NCBI GenBank assembly: GCA_015058265.1
Contig: SVCR01000083.1
Coordinates: 1-7,086, forward strand
Direction: 5' to 3'
DNA: 7,086 bases
Source: Clostridiales bacterium
GTDB lineage: Bacteria > Bacillota_A > Clostridia > Peptostreptococcales > Anaerovoracaceae
Shown here piece by piece: positions 1 through 5,389 of this stretch (positions are counted from its first letter, which is position 1; each line of letters starts with the position of its first letter). A program made the translations under genes and the position numbers. Under the pieces are notes generated by a model. The model did not search any database. It was not told the DNA's origin and was given only the letters and a program-made list of their open reading frames with translations.

Positions 1-193
1 CGGAAGTCTTGTCGAGGTATACATAGGCGGTGTCCATGTAGGTCACACCTCCGTCGATCGCTCTTCTGATAAGCGATATCGCTTTCTGCTCATCGATTAT
101 GCTGTCGCCGGAAGCCTCTCCGTTAAAGCGCATGCAGCCGAGTCCGAACACGGAACTGCGCACACCGGTCTTTCCCATTGTCCTATACTTCAT
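1..193 (-). CDS. Aldo/keto reductase, N-terminal part (runs off left edge)
   Basis: Sixty-four codons of the N-terminus are visible. They begin MKYRTMGKTGVRSS and continue through FGLGCMRF (residues 16-23) to DTAYVY (54-59). Asp54 and Tyr59 have the spacing of the first two members of the aldo/keto reductase catalytic tetrad (Asp-Tyr-Lys-His); the Lys and His lie beyond the window. Family members are NAD(P)H-dependent carbonyl reductases with a TIM-barrel fold. The GCMRF and DTAYVY signatures resemble the COG1453 branch, which often carries a C-terminal 4Fe-4S domain, but that end cannot be seen. The ATG overlaps the TGA of xpt (ATGA at 193-190), and a GAGAGGG ribosome site at 200-206 sits inside the end of xpt, so the two genes are probably translationally coupled. 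The substrate is unknown, and a link to purine metabolism is not implied by sequence. Confidence 0.85.
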   Translation of the reverse strand, partial: MKYRTMGKTGVRSSVFGLGCMRFNGEASGDSIIDEQKAISLIRRAIDGGVTYMDTAYVYLDKTS

Positions 194-792
194 AACAGTC
201 CCTCTCTTTTATTTGATGTGCTGCTTCTGAAAATGATCTCGTCATCTGTCATCTCATCGATGATAGCAAGGGATTCCACTCTGTACCCTCTTGCCCTGAG
301 GTTGTCTCCTCCCATATTGTAGCCCTTCTCGATGACAGCGCAGCAGCCGACTGTCTCGCAGCCCGCGTCCTCTGCAATTGCTATGAGACCGTTGATCGCG
401 CTCCCGTGCGCAAGAAAATCGTCCACGATGAGGACCTTCTCACCTTTAGGCAGATATTCCTTGCTGACCATGATGTGATTCTCTCTGTCATGACTGAACG
501 AGTAGATGAGCGATGTGTATATATCACCGCTGACATTGGATGATCTGCTCTTCTTGGCAAAGATGACCGGCAGCTCCATCGTCATACCCGCAGCAACAGC
601 CACAGCGATCCCCGAAGACTCTACCGTAAGGATCTTGGTAGCCCCTGAGTCTTTGAAGAGGCGCGCTATCTCATCTCCTATCTCTTTCAGGAAGACAGTA
701 TCTATCTGCTGATTGAGAAAGCTGCCTATTTTGAGCACACCGCCCGGTAATATCGTTCCTTCTGCCCTGATCTTATCCTCTAATGCTTTCAT
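190..792 (-). CDS. xpt: Xanthine phosphoribosyltransferase
   Basis: The protein transfers the phosphoribosyl group of PRPP to xanthine to give XMP, a cytosolic purine-salvage step leading to GMP. It resembles the Bacillus subtilis Xpt type over its whole 200 residues: MKALEDKI start, SFLNQQID (24-31), VESSGIA (57-63), the PRPP-binding loop VLIVDDFLAHGSA (120-132) with its two acidic residues at 124-125, and VIEKGY (153-158) followed by GYRVESLA (169-176). I chose ATG at 792 over an in-frame GTG at 801 because GAGGTG at 804-799 is the ribosome site, six bases before the ATG; the GTG is part of that site. The family start also aligns with the ATG. It overlaps the following aldo/keto reductase by four bases and has a candidate promoter in the 95-base gap upstream. 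Confidence 0.95.
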   Translation of the reverse strand: MKALEDKIRAEGTILPGGVLKIGSFLNQQIDTVFLKEIGDEIARLFKDSGATKILTVESSGIAVAVAAGMTMELPVIFAKKSRSSNVSGDIYTSLIYSFSHDRENHIMVSKEYLPKGEKVLIVDDFLAHGSAINGLIAIAEDAGCETVGCCAVIEKGYNMGGDNLRARGYRVESLAIIDEMTDDEIIFRSSTSNKREGLL

Positions 793-798
793 GACATG

Positions 799-804
799 CA
801 CCTC
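799..804 (-). promoter_or_regulatory. Ribosome binding site deciding the xpt start
   Basis: On the minus strand GAGGTG lies six bases before ATG at 792. The in-frame GTG at 801-799 is the second half of this same site, so it is unlikely to be used as the start codon. Confidence 0.7.
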
Positions 805-835
805 ATTCCCGGAACTTTATCACGCCTATATGCAG

Positions 836-844
836 ATAATAACA
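836..844 (-). promoter_or_regulatory. Candidate extended -10 promoter of xpt
   Basis: The minus strand reads TGT-TATTAT, matching the extended -10 form TGnTATAAT at five of six core -10 bases. No good -35 hexamer stands 16-18 bases upstream. Transcription would start near 829, giving a leader of about 37 bases, too short for a purine riboswitch. This would let xpt and the reductase be expressed apart from the genes upstream. Confidence 0.4.
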
Positions 845-887
845 CAAACCATTTTCGAACACATAGGGAACAACTAATTAAGTGCGT

Positions 888-1496
888 TCAGACCGATCCT
901 TTTAATTTCAGCAGAGGATGCGGTATGCCGTATCCGTCATCACTGACTTCGACCTCATATACTTCGCAATTCCCGATGTTTGTGGACCAATAACTGCCGT
1001 TTGAATCCGGCGTTAGATATTCAAGAGCACCCTTCATGCTGATAGCATGCGCGGAAAGAAGCACATCCGACGTTCGCGCCTCTTCTTTTATATCCTCGAG
1101 GAACTCCCCGAGTCTGGCTACCACGCTGTGCAGCTGCTCCATTCCGTCAGGCGCGGGAGTTCCCGCGAAATCCATGAAGAACGCCATCACCTCCGGAGCC
1201 GGATCTTCGAGGCTCATGCCTTCGTAAGGTCCGTAATCCATCTCGATAAGCCTGTTCTCCACGTTCACCAATGCATCATCTGCACCCATTCCATGAGCTA
1301 TCAGCTGCGCAGTCTCAACAGCTCTCACCAGCGGGCTGGTATAGATACTGTCAACTGTTATGCCTCTCGCACCCAGCATCTGTCCTACCTGAGCAGCTTG
1401 ATCTCTTCCCTTTTCATTCAGAGGGAAATCGCTGCGTCCCTGCAGGAGTTTCTGCTTATTCTTAGCCGTCTCGCCGTGTCTCACTATATACAGCAT
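888..1496 (-). CDS. Histidine phosphatase (phosphoglycerate mutase-like)
   Basis: This 202-residue protein is a member of the histidine phosphatase superfamily, branch 1 (the cofactor-dependent phosphoglycerate mutase fold). The phospho-accepting His7 sits in the RHG motif (residues 6-8, followed by ET). Other active-site features are SPLVRAVETA (54-63, with Arg58), the acidic EMDYGPYEG (85-93, with Glu85 as likely acid/base), and the second histidine at 150 in LSAHAIS. The last motif reads SAHA where many relatives have SHG. At this length a phosphatase role (small sugar phosphates, nucleotides or cofactor intermediates) is more likely than a glycolytic mutase, but the substrate cannot be read from sequence. 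GGAG, with a seven-base spacer, precedes the ATG. The gene follows the esterase by 77 bases and probably shares its transcript. Confidence 0.88.
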   Translation of the reverse strand: MLYIVRHGETAKNKQKLLQGRSDFPLNEKGRDQAAQVGQMLGARGITVDSIYTSPLVRAVETAQLIAHGMGADDALVNVENRLIEMDYGPYEGMSLEDPAPEVMAFFMDFAGTPAPDGMEQLHSVVARLGEFLEDIKEEARTSDVLLSAHAISMKGALEYLTPDSNGSYWSTNIGNCEVYEVEVSDDGYGIPHPLLKLKGSV

Positions 1497-1546
1497 GTTA
1501 CAGCTCCATTCACCTATTACAGTTTTCCCGGATTACCCTGTCTCAT

Positions 1547-1566
1547 TGTCAGTTCTTATTCTGACA
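1547..1566. repeat. Small inverted repeat between esterase and phosphatase genes
   Basis: TGTCAG (1547-1552) and CTGACA (1561-1566) form a perfect six-base stem around an eight-base loop. There is no T-run after it on the minus strand, so it does not look like a factor-independent terminator. It starts beyond the esterase stop codon and could be a processing or RNA-stability element. It may also have arisen by chance. Confidence 0.3.
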
Positions 1567-1573
1567 GCATTTT

Positions 1574-2374
1574 CTATTCAGTCGGCAGCAGAGCCGCAAG
1601 TCCTCTGTCCAGATACTCTGTCCAGAAAACCCAGTCATGCCTGCCCGGTCCTTCTTCGTAGATATAGTCAGCGCCTTCCTTCTCGAGGAAATCTCTGAAC
1701 ATCCTGTTCGCGCCGACAAGATCATCTTCCGTTCCGCAGGCAAAATATATCTTAGGAGCCTTTCCGCCCGCCTGTTTGATGCGTGAGTACAGCACCTCAG
1801 GATTCTTATCGGATGTCAGCAGCTCATCAGGATCGCCGAATATATCTCTTGTCATATTATACGGTGTCACTTTGTCTTTATGATCCCTGAGATCATCTGC
1901 AATTGCCCTGATATGAATTGCCGAAGACAGAGCAAGGCAGGAGAAGAATCTGTCAGGATATGCCAAAGCGGTCCTCAGCGTTCCGTAGCCGCCCATCGAC
2001 AGTCCGCCTATCATGGTATTCTCTCTTTCCATGTTGATGCCGAAGGTCTTTCCGATATACTCAGGCAGCTCCTCCGCTATGAATGTCGCGCAGTTCGCAC
2101 CCTCATATCCTTTATCAAGGTAAAATGAATTACCTGTCGAAGGCATGAAGATATTCAGGTTATATTGTATCGACATCCACCTTGCATTCCCGCCGTAGAG
2201 CCAGTCTGTATCTGTTCCCGTCAGTCCGTGAAGCAGTATCACATTGATAGGATCCCTGTCATAATGCTTAGTATTCCTGACCTCTTCCATCTCAGTATCG
2301 TTAGGAAGCACAAATGAAAAATCCGTGTGCCTCATTATAGATCTGGCATGAAATTCCATTCTTCCGCAAGCCAT
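1574..2374 (-). CDS. Alpha/beta-hydrolase esterase (tributyrin esterase / esterase D-like)
   Basis: A 266-residue cytosolic hydrolase of the putative-esterase family (PF00756), which includes tributyrin esterase EstA and S-formylglutathione hydrolase. The catalytic triad is visible: Ser126 in the elbow GGLSMGGYG (123-131), an Asp in CGTEDDL (213-219, most likely Asp217), and His246 in GRHDWVFW (244-251). LLHGLTG (47-53) matches the strand and oxyanion-hole segment. No signal peptide or membrane segment is seen. The chosen ATG has GGGGG six bases upstream, and the N-terminus (a short strand then FVLPND) fits the family. Likely substrates are short-chain acyl esters, possibly acetyl groups on carbohydrates; S-formylglutathione hydrolysis is less likely because the usual neighbouring formaldehyde dehydrogenase is absent. 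It follows the flavin protein by only 26 bases. Confidence 0.9.
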   Translation of the reverse strand: MACGRMEFHARSIMRHTDFSFVLPNDTEMEEVRNTKHYDRDPINVILLHGLTGTDTDWLYGGNARWMSIQYNLNIFMPSTGNSFYLDKGYEGANCATFIAEELPEYIGKTFGINMERENTMIGGLSMGGYGTLRTALAYPDRFFSCLALSSAIHIRAIADDLRDHKDKVTPYNMTRDIFGDPDELLTSDKNPEVLYSRIKQAGGKAPKIYFACGTEDDLVGANRMFRDFLEKEGADYIYEEGPGRHDWVFWTEYLDRGLAALLPTE

Positions 2375-2400
2375 CTGTTACCCCCATTATTCACTCTCAA

Positions 2401-2799
2401 CTACTTCAGAAGATCTTCTCCCTCACCCATCATAGGGATGTCAACAGCAGTTGCGTCCTCGAGGTGGAACATCATCAGTTTGTGGCCGGTCTCATCATTA
2501 TAGATACCTCTGAGCTGCGGCATAGCATCGAGCGAAGCCTCGGCATACTTCGGATCTGTCTCAAATACCGCTTTGCCTGTATAACGGAGCCAATGCCCGT
2601 CAGGCTTAGCGCATGCGATCTCAACTTTAGGATTTGCAGCGAGCTGCTTGTAGACTTCCTTGAAATCGCCTACACCGAACAGCACCTTACCGTCCATTTC
2701 CATATGCGCGCCAAGCGGTCTTACCTTAGGCTGATCCCCGTCACAAGTTGCAAGATAGAATACGCCGGCTTCTGTAAGAAAATCATTTACTTTACTCAT
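2401..2799 (-). CDS. Pyridoxamine 5'-phosphate oxidase family flavin-binding protein
   Basis: A 132-residue protein with the split beta-barrel fold typical of FMN-binding proteins of the PNPOx-like group. The N-terminal pattern FYLATCDGDQPKVRPLG (14-30) matches the first strands of the family. It is followed by GKVLFGVGDFKEVYKQLAANP (37-57) and a strand-rich segment ending in LRYTGKAVF (71-79). Members are usually cytosolic dimers that bind FMN, F420 or heme and reduce unknown substrates; at this length a vitamin B6 oxidase role is unlikely, because true PdxH is much longer. The start is well supported by GGAGGA seven bases before the ATG. It is the first gene of the leftward run and has an extended -10 promoter about 90 bases upstream. 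Confidence 0.88.
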   Translation of the reverse strand: MSKVNDFLTEAGVFYLATCDGDQPKVRPLGAHMEMDGKVLFGVGDFKEVYKQLAANPKVEIACAKPDGHWLRYTGKAVFETDPKYAEASLDAMPQLRGIYNDETGHKLMMFHLEDATAVDIPMMGEGEDLLK

Positions 2800-2852
2800 A
2801 GCTTGTTCCTCCGATCTTTTTTATTTGACTATCTGTTATCTGTTTTTTACTG

Positions 2853-2878
2853 TTTTAATTTGCGCTTTTAATTTGCGT
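2853..2878. repeat. Tandem 13-base direct repeat in the leader of the flavin-protein gene
   Basis: TTTTAATTTGCGC (2853-2865) is followed at once by TTTTAATTTGCGT (2866-2878), identical at 12 of 13 positions. The pair lies just downstream of the predicted leftward start of transcription near 2881, where a repressor site would fit, but no regulator is known from the window. Confidence 0.7.
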
Positions 2879-2887
2879 TGTAGAAAT

Positions 2888-2896
2888 AGTATAACA
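2888..2896 (-). promoter_or_regulatory. Candidate extended -10 promoter of the leftward flavin-protein run
   Basis: The minus strand reads TGT-TATACT, a good extended -10 element. No convincing -35 hexamer is present at 16-18 bases; a TTGACG occurs further upstream but at the wrong distance. Transcription would begin near 2881, leaving a leader of about 80 A+T-rich bases before the ATG at 2799. Confidence 0.5.
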
Positions 2897-2980
2897 CAGG
2901 ATCGTATATATAGCTCACTGCCGTCAATGTATTAATTCAGTTCATATCGTCTGCTGTCCACACTCTGTGTTGAATTCTGA

Positions 2981-3009
2981 TTGTAGATGATCGGGATTTA
3001 TTGTATCAT
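2981..3009 (+). promoter_or_regulatory. Candidate promoter of the beta-glucosidase gene
   Basis: TTGTAG (2981-2986) and TATCAT (3004-3009) are separated by exactly 17 bases, and each matches the sigma-A consensus at four or five positions. The start would be near 3016, giving a leader of about 105 bases that contains two hairpins. This and the leftward promoter share the 322-base divergent region 2800-3121, in which I see no gene. Confidence 0.45.
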
Positions 3010-3025
3010 TCACGTGGAATTTAAC

Positions 3026-3046
3026 GGGGAGAACGTTATTCTCCTC
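3026..3046 (+). promoter_or_regulatory. Leader hairpin 1 before the beta-glucosidase gene
   Basis: GGGGAGAA (3026-3033) can pair with TTCTCCTC (3039-3046) across the five-base loop CGTTA, with one G-U pair in eight. It begins about ten bases after the predicted start of transcription. No T-run follows, so it is not a simple terminator. It may act in RNA control or stability, or as an operator. Confidence 0.45.
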
Positions 3047-3071
3047 AATCAGCAGATATAACAGACATTCT

Positions 3072-3089
3072 CAGGAGCTGAAGCTCCTG
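3072..3089 (+). promoter_or_regulatory. Leader hairpin 2 / perfect palindrome before the beta-glucosidase gene
   Basis: CAGGAGCT-GA-AGCTCCTG is a perfect eight-base inverted repeat with a two-base centre. As RNA it would form a seven-pair stem closed by the tetraloop UGAA. It ends 16 bases before the ribosome site at 3106-3112 and has no T-run. The stem itself contains AGGAG, so it might also hide or mimic a ribosome site. An operator for a dimeric repressor is the other simple reading. Confidence 0.5.
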
Positions 3090-3121
3090 GTTGAATAAGA
3101 GCAAAAAGGGGGAATTTCAGA

Positions 3122-4453
3122 ATGGGATTCAGTAAGGATTTTCTGTGGGGCGCAGCGAGCGCTGCTTATCAGGTCGAGGGCGCATATAACGAGGACGGCA
3201 AAGGCCTCAGCATATGGGATGCTCTTTCAGATGGGCACGTCCTTCACGGCGATGACGCCAGAGTTTCCTGCGACCACTACCATCACTTCCGCGAAGATGT
3301 CGCCCTGATGAAGAAAATCGGACTCCAGGCGTACAGGTTCTCCGTCAGCTGGCCGCGCATCATGCCGCGTGAGGGCGAAGTAAACCCTGCCGGTATCAAA
3401 TTCTACAGCGACCTCGTGGACGAACTGCTTGCAGCCGGTATAAGACCGCTATGCACGCTGTACCACTGGGACCTGCCGCTCTGGTCCTATGAAAAAGGCG
3501 GTTGGCTGGATGACTCAGTCAGTGATGATTTTGCCGAGTATGTATCTGTCGTAGTGGACGCTCTTTCCGACAGAGTGTCTGACTGGATGACATTTAACGA
3601 AGGAACCTCATTCCTCGGCGAGGGATACCTGCACGCGACTCATCCGCCTTATGAGAAGGTCGAGTTCGATTCAGAAGAAGAGCATGCCAAAGTCATCTGT
3701 CTCTCCCGCAATCTCCTGCTCGCTCACGGCAAAGCTCTGTCCGTGATCCGCAGCAAAGCTAAGACCACTCCGAAGATAGGCATCGCGACGGACAGCATGC
3801 TGTTCATGCCTGAAGGAGACACCGAGGCGGATATCGAGACGGCCAGAAAGAGGACTTTTGAAGACAGCATCAACATCTACATGCTGAACTGGTGGATGGA
3901 TCCTATCATGAAGGGTACCGCTCATCCGCGCCTGAGAGAAGCACTCAGCGATGAGGAGATGGAGCTGATACACCAGCCTCTTGACTTCCTCGGGTGGAAT
4001 TGCTATCTCGCCCAGAATTACATCGACGGCCGCGACGGCAGGATGCTGAAACGATGGACAGGGATCCCTCGTACCAACATGGGCTGGCCTGTGACGCCTG
4101 ACGCTCTGTATTGGGGTGTGAGATTCATCACCGAGCGTTACGACATGCCGGTAATGATCACCGAGAACGGAATGGCTAATGTCGACTTCATGATGGATGA
4201 CGGCTGCGTGCATGACCCTCAGCGCATCCAGTACCTTAAGTGGTATCTGAGAGGACTTAAAAAGGCAGCCGATGAAGGCTACCCTGTTATTGGCTATATG
4301 GTATGGTCCATATTGGACAACTTCGAATGGGCTTTCGGATTCGAGAAGAGATTCGGTCTTATCTATGTAGACTATCTGACACAGAAGCGGACACTTAAAG
4401 ATTCCGCGATGTGGTATTCCGAAGTCATCAGGGAAAACGGAGAGAACATCTGA
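3122..4453 (+). CDS. GH1 beta-glucosidase
   Basis: A full-length (443-residue) family 1 glycoside hydrolase that removes terminal beta-linked glucose (or similar sugars) from cellobiose and other beta-glucosides with retention of configuration. The N-terminal FLWGAASAAYQVEG (7-20) is the GH1 signature, with Gln17 binding sugar. The acid/base Glu160 is in TFNE (157-160), the nucleophile Glu348 in ITENG (346-350), and His115 lies in YHWDLP (114-119). Near the C-terminus DNFEWAFGFEKRFGL (399-413) carries Glu402-Trp403, typical of enzymes for non-phosphorylated sugars; the Ser/Lys/Tyr phosphate-binding pattern of 6-phospho-beta-glucosidases is absent. No signal peptide is seen, so it is intracellular and needs an importer, none of which is nearby. 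The start is supported by AAGGGGG at 3106-3112. It ends in tandem stops TGA TAA. Confidence 0.96.
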   Translation: MGFSKDFLWGAASAAYQVEGAYNEDGKGLSIWDALSDGHVLHGDDARVSCDHYHHFREDVALMKKIGLQAYRFSVSWPRIMPREGEVNPAGIKFYSDLVDELLAAGIRPLCTLYHWDLPLWSYEKGGWLDDSVSDDFAEYVSVVVDALSDRVSDWMTFNEGTSFLGEGYLHATHPPYEKVEFDSEEEHAKVICLSRNLLLAHGKALSVIRSKAKTTPKIGIATDSMLFMPEGDTEADIETARKRTFEDSINIYMLNWWMDPIMKGTAHPRLREALSDEEMELIHQPLDFLGWNCYLAQNYIDGRDGRMLKRWTGIPRTNMGWPVTPDALYWGVRFITERYDMPVMITENGMANVDFMMDDGCVHDPQRIQYLKWYLRGLKKAADEGYPVIGYMVWSILDNFEWAFGFEKRFGLIYVDYLTQKRTLKDSAMWYSEVIRENGENI

Positions 4454-4496
4454 TAATCCATCTCGCTTTCATAAGTAACGGCGTCATTCTTGCCTC

Positions 4497-4793
4497 CTAT
4501 AACAGAACTATCTTTCTCTTGTCAGGATCCGGTGACTGTCTGTACAACACGAATTTCCTGCCTATTGCCTGCACGAAATCCGCTCCGAGTTCCTCAGCGA
4601 TCTCATTCGCCGTCTCCTTAGGATCCAGAATTGCTCCATCCTGTATCTGTACCTTGACCAGCTCATGAGCTGTAAGGTATTGATCGATCGACGCGATGAC
4701 AGTCGGAGTAACTTCTTCCTTACCGATCATAACAGTCGGCTTGAGTTCCTGAGCTATCCTCTTCAATTCACTTCTCTGTTTTCCCGTAATCAT
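4497..4793 (-). CDS. yhbY: YhbY-family ribosome assembly RNA-binding protein
   Basis: A 98-residue protein that is a single CRM (CRS1/YhbY) domain, a KH-like RNA-binding fold known to associate with precursors of the large ribosomal subunit. The order of motifs fits the family: MITGKQRSELKRIA at the start, PTVMIGKEEVT (19-29), a helix and strand ending HELVKVQI (43-50), AEELGADFVQAIGRKFVLYR (66-85), and a charged tail. The RNA-contact loop, usually GKxG, reads GKEE here (24-27), so the second glycine is missing. The ATG has AAGGAAAG as ribosome site with about seven bases spacing. It lies 24 bases after mnmM and is the last gene of the leftward run, facing the beta-glucosidase gene tail to tail. 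Confidence 0.93.
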   Translation of the reverse strand: MITGKQRSELKRIAQELKPTVMIGKEEVTPTVIASIDQYLTAHELVKVQIQDGAILDPKETANEIAEELGADFVQAIGRKFVLYRQSPDPDKRKIVLL

Positions 4794-4817
4794 TTTCTGT
4801 CTTTCCTTTTCTTCTGA

Positions 4818-5387
4818 TCAGCGTTTTCTTGTGATCCACAGTATTTCCGGCGGATGATTGCCCTGATTGATCATGCTGACATAATCAGCGTGATACGCTC
4901 CGGAGTCAAGATCTGATGCCCACTTCAGGACCTGTTTCTTTTCCTCCCGTCCCTGCTCATGACCATCATACATCACAACAGTTATGATACCTTCTGTCCT
5001 GACGGATTTCAACGCCGCATTCAATCCCGCGATGGTCTCTTCTGATGTAGTTGTGATGCTGTGATCTCCTCCCGGCAGATAGCCCAGGTTGAACACTACA
5101 GCTGAAGCGCTGTTCTCCGGGACGTATGAACACATTTCCGAGAAAGAAGCTTGTATCAGCTGCACGTTGCCGCATCCTGCTTCCTTCAGCCTTGCCCTCG
5201 TGAGTTCTATTGCAGCCTCCTGTATGTCGAAAGCGAATACTTTGCCCTTATTCCCGACAGCTTTCGCGAGCACCTCGGTATCGCGTCCCGTTCCGCAGGT
5301 CGCGTCAACGATGGTATCTCCTTCACGAACATAATCCGTCGTGATCTTCATCGCAAGTTCAGTTGTCCTGGTGATAAGATTGCTCAT
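4818..5387 (-). CDS. mnmM: tRNA (mnm5s2U34)-methyltransferase MnmM (YtqB family)
   Basis: A 189-residue class I SAM-dependent methyltransferase of the family once called putative rRNA methylase (PF06962). Its B. subtilis member YtqB, now MnmM, methylates 5-aminomethyl-2-thiouridine to mnm5s2U at the tRNA wobble position. Visible motifs are the SAM site VDATCGTGRDT (27-37), the acidic end of strand 2 in FAFDIQ (51-56), the family signature VVFNLGYLPGGDHSI (97-111), and the C-terminal NHPPEILWITRK (177-188). I chose ATG at 5387, eight bases after AGGAAG (5401-5396). An in-frame GTG at 5393 would add two residues but sits too close to that site. The start lies two bases past the stop of the VWA gene, implying coupled translation, and yhbY follows after 24 bases. 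Confidence 0.92.
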   Translation of the reverse strand: MSNLITRTTELAMKITTDYVREGDTIVDATCGTGRDTEVLAKAVGNKGKVFAFDIQEAAIELTRARLKEAGCGNVQLIQASFSEMCSYVPENSASAVVFNLGYLPGGDHSITTTSEETIAGLNAALKSVRTEGIITVVMYDGHEQGREEKKQVLKWASDLDSGAYHADYVSMINQGNHPPEILWITRKR

Positions 5388-5389
5388 CC

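Noticed and set aside
793..801. GTG at 801 as the xpt start
   Set aside because: The GTG is part of the GAGGTG ribosome site for ATG 792, and the ATG aligns with the usual start of the family.
793..887. Possible purine riboswitch upstream of xpt
   Set aside because: Expected because Bacillus xpt has one, but the 95-base gap shows none of the conserved three-way-junction sequences and the predicted leader is only about 37 bases.
1547..1566. Inverted repeat read as a terminator of the esterase gene
   Set aside because: The stem has only six pairs with an eight-base loop and no T-run on the minus strand.
1047..1661. Long plus-strand open frame (204 codons) over the histidine phosphatase gene
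   Set aside because: It is antisense to a gene with clear catalytic motifs, crosses into the esterase, has low-complexity Ser/His/Leu-rich translation and no family resemblance.
2464..2871. Plus-strand open frame (135 codons) over the flavin-protein gene
   Set aside because: Antisense to a well-supported gene and its leader; cysteine and phenylalanine-rich with no family match.
2931..2936. TTGACG on the minus strand as a -35 box for the leftward promoter
   Set aside because: No -10 hexamer lies 15-19 bases downstream; the good -10 (2893-2888) is far beyond that distance.
3671..4213. Minus-strand open frame (180 codons) inside the beta-glucosidase gene
   Set aside because: It is histidine-rich antisense of a conserved enzyme, with no recognisable motif.
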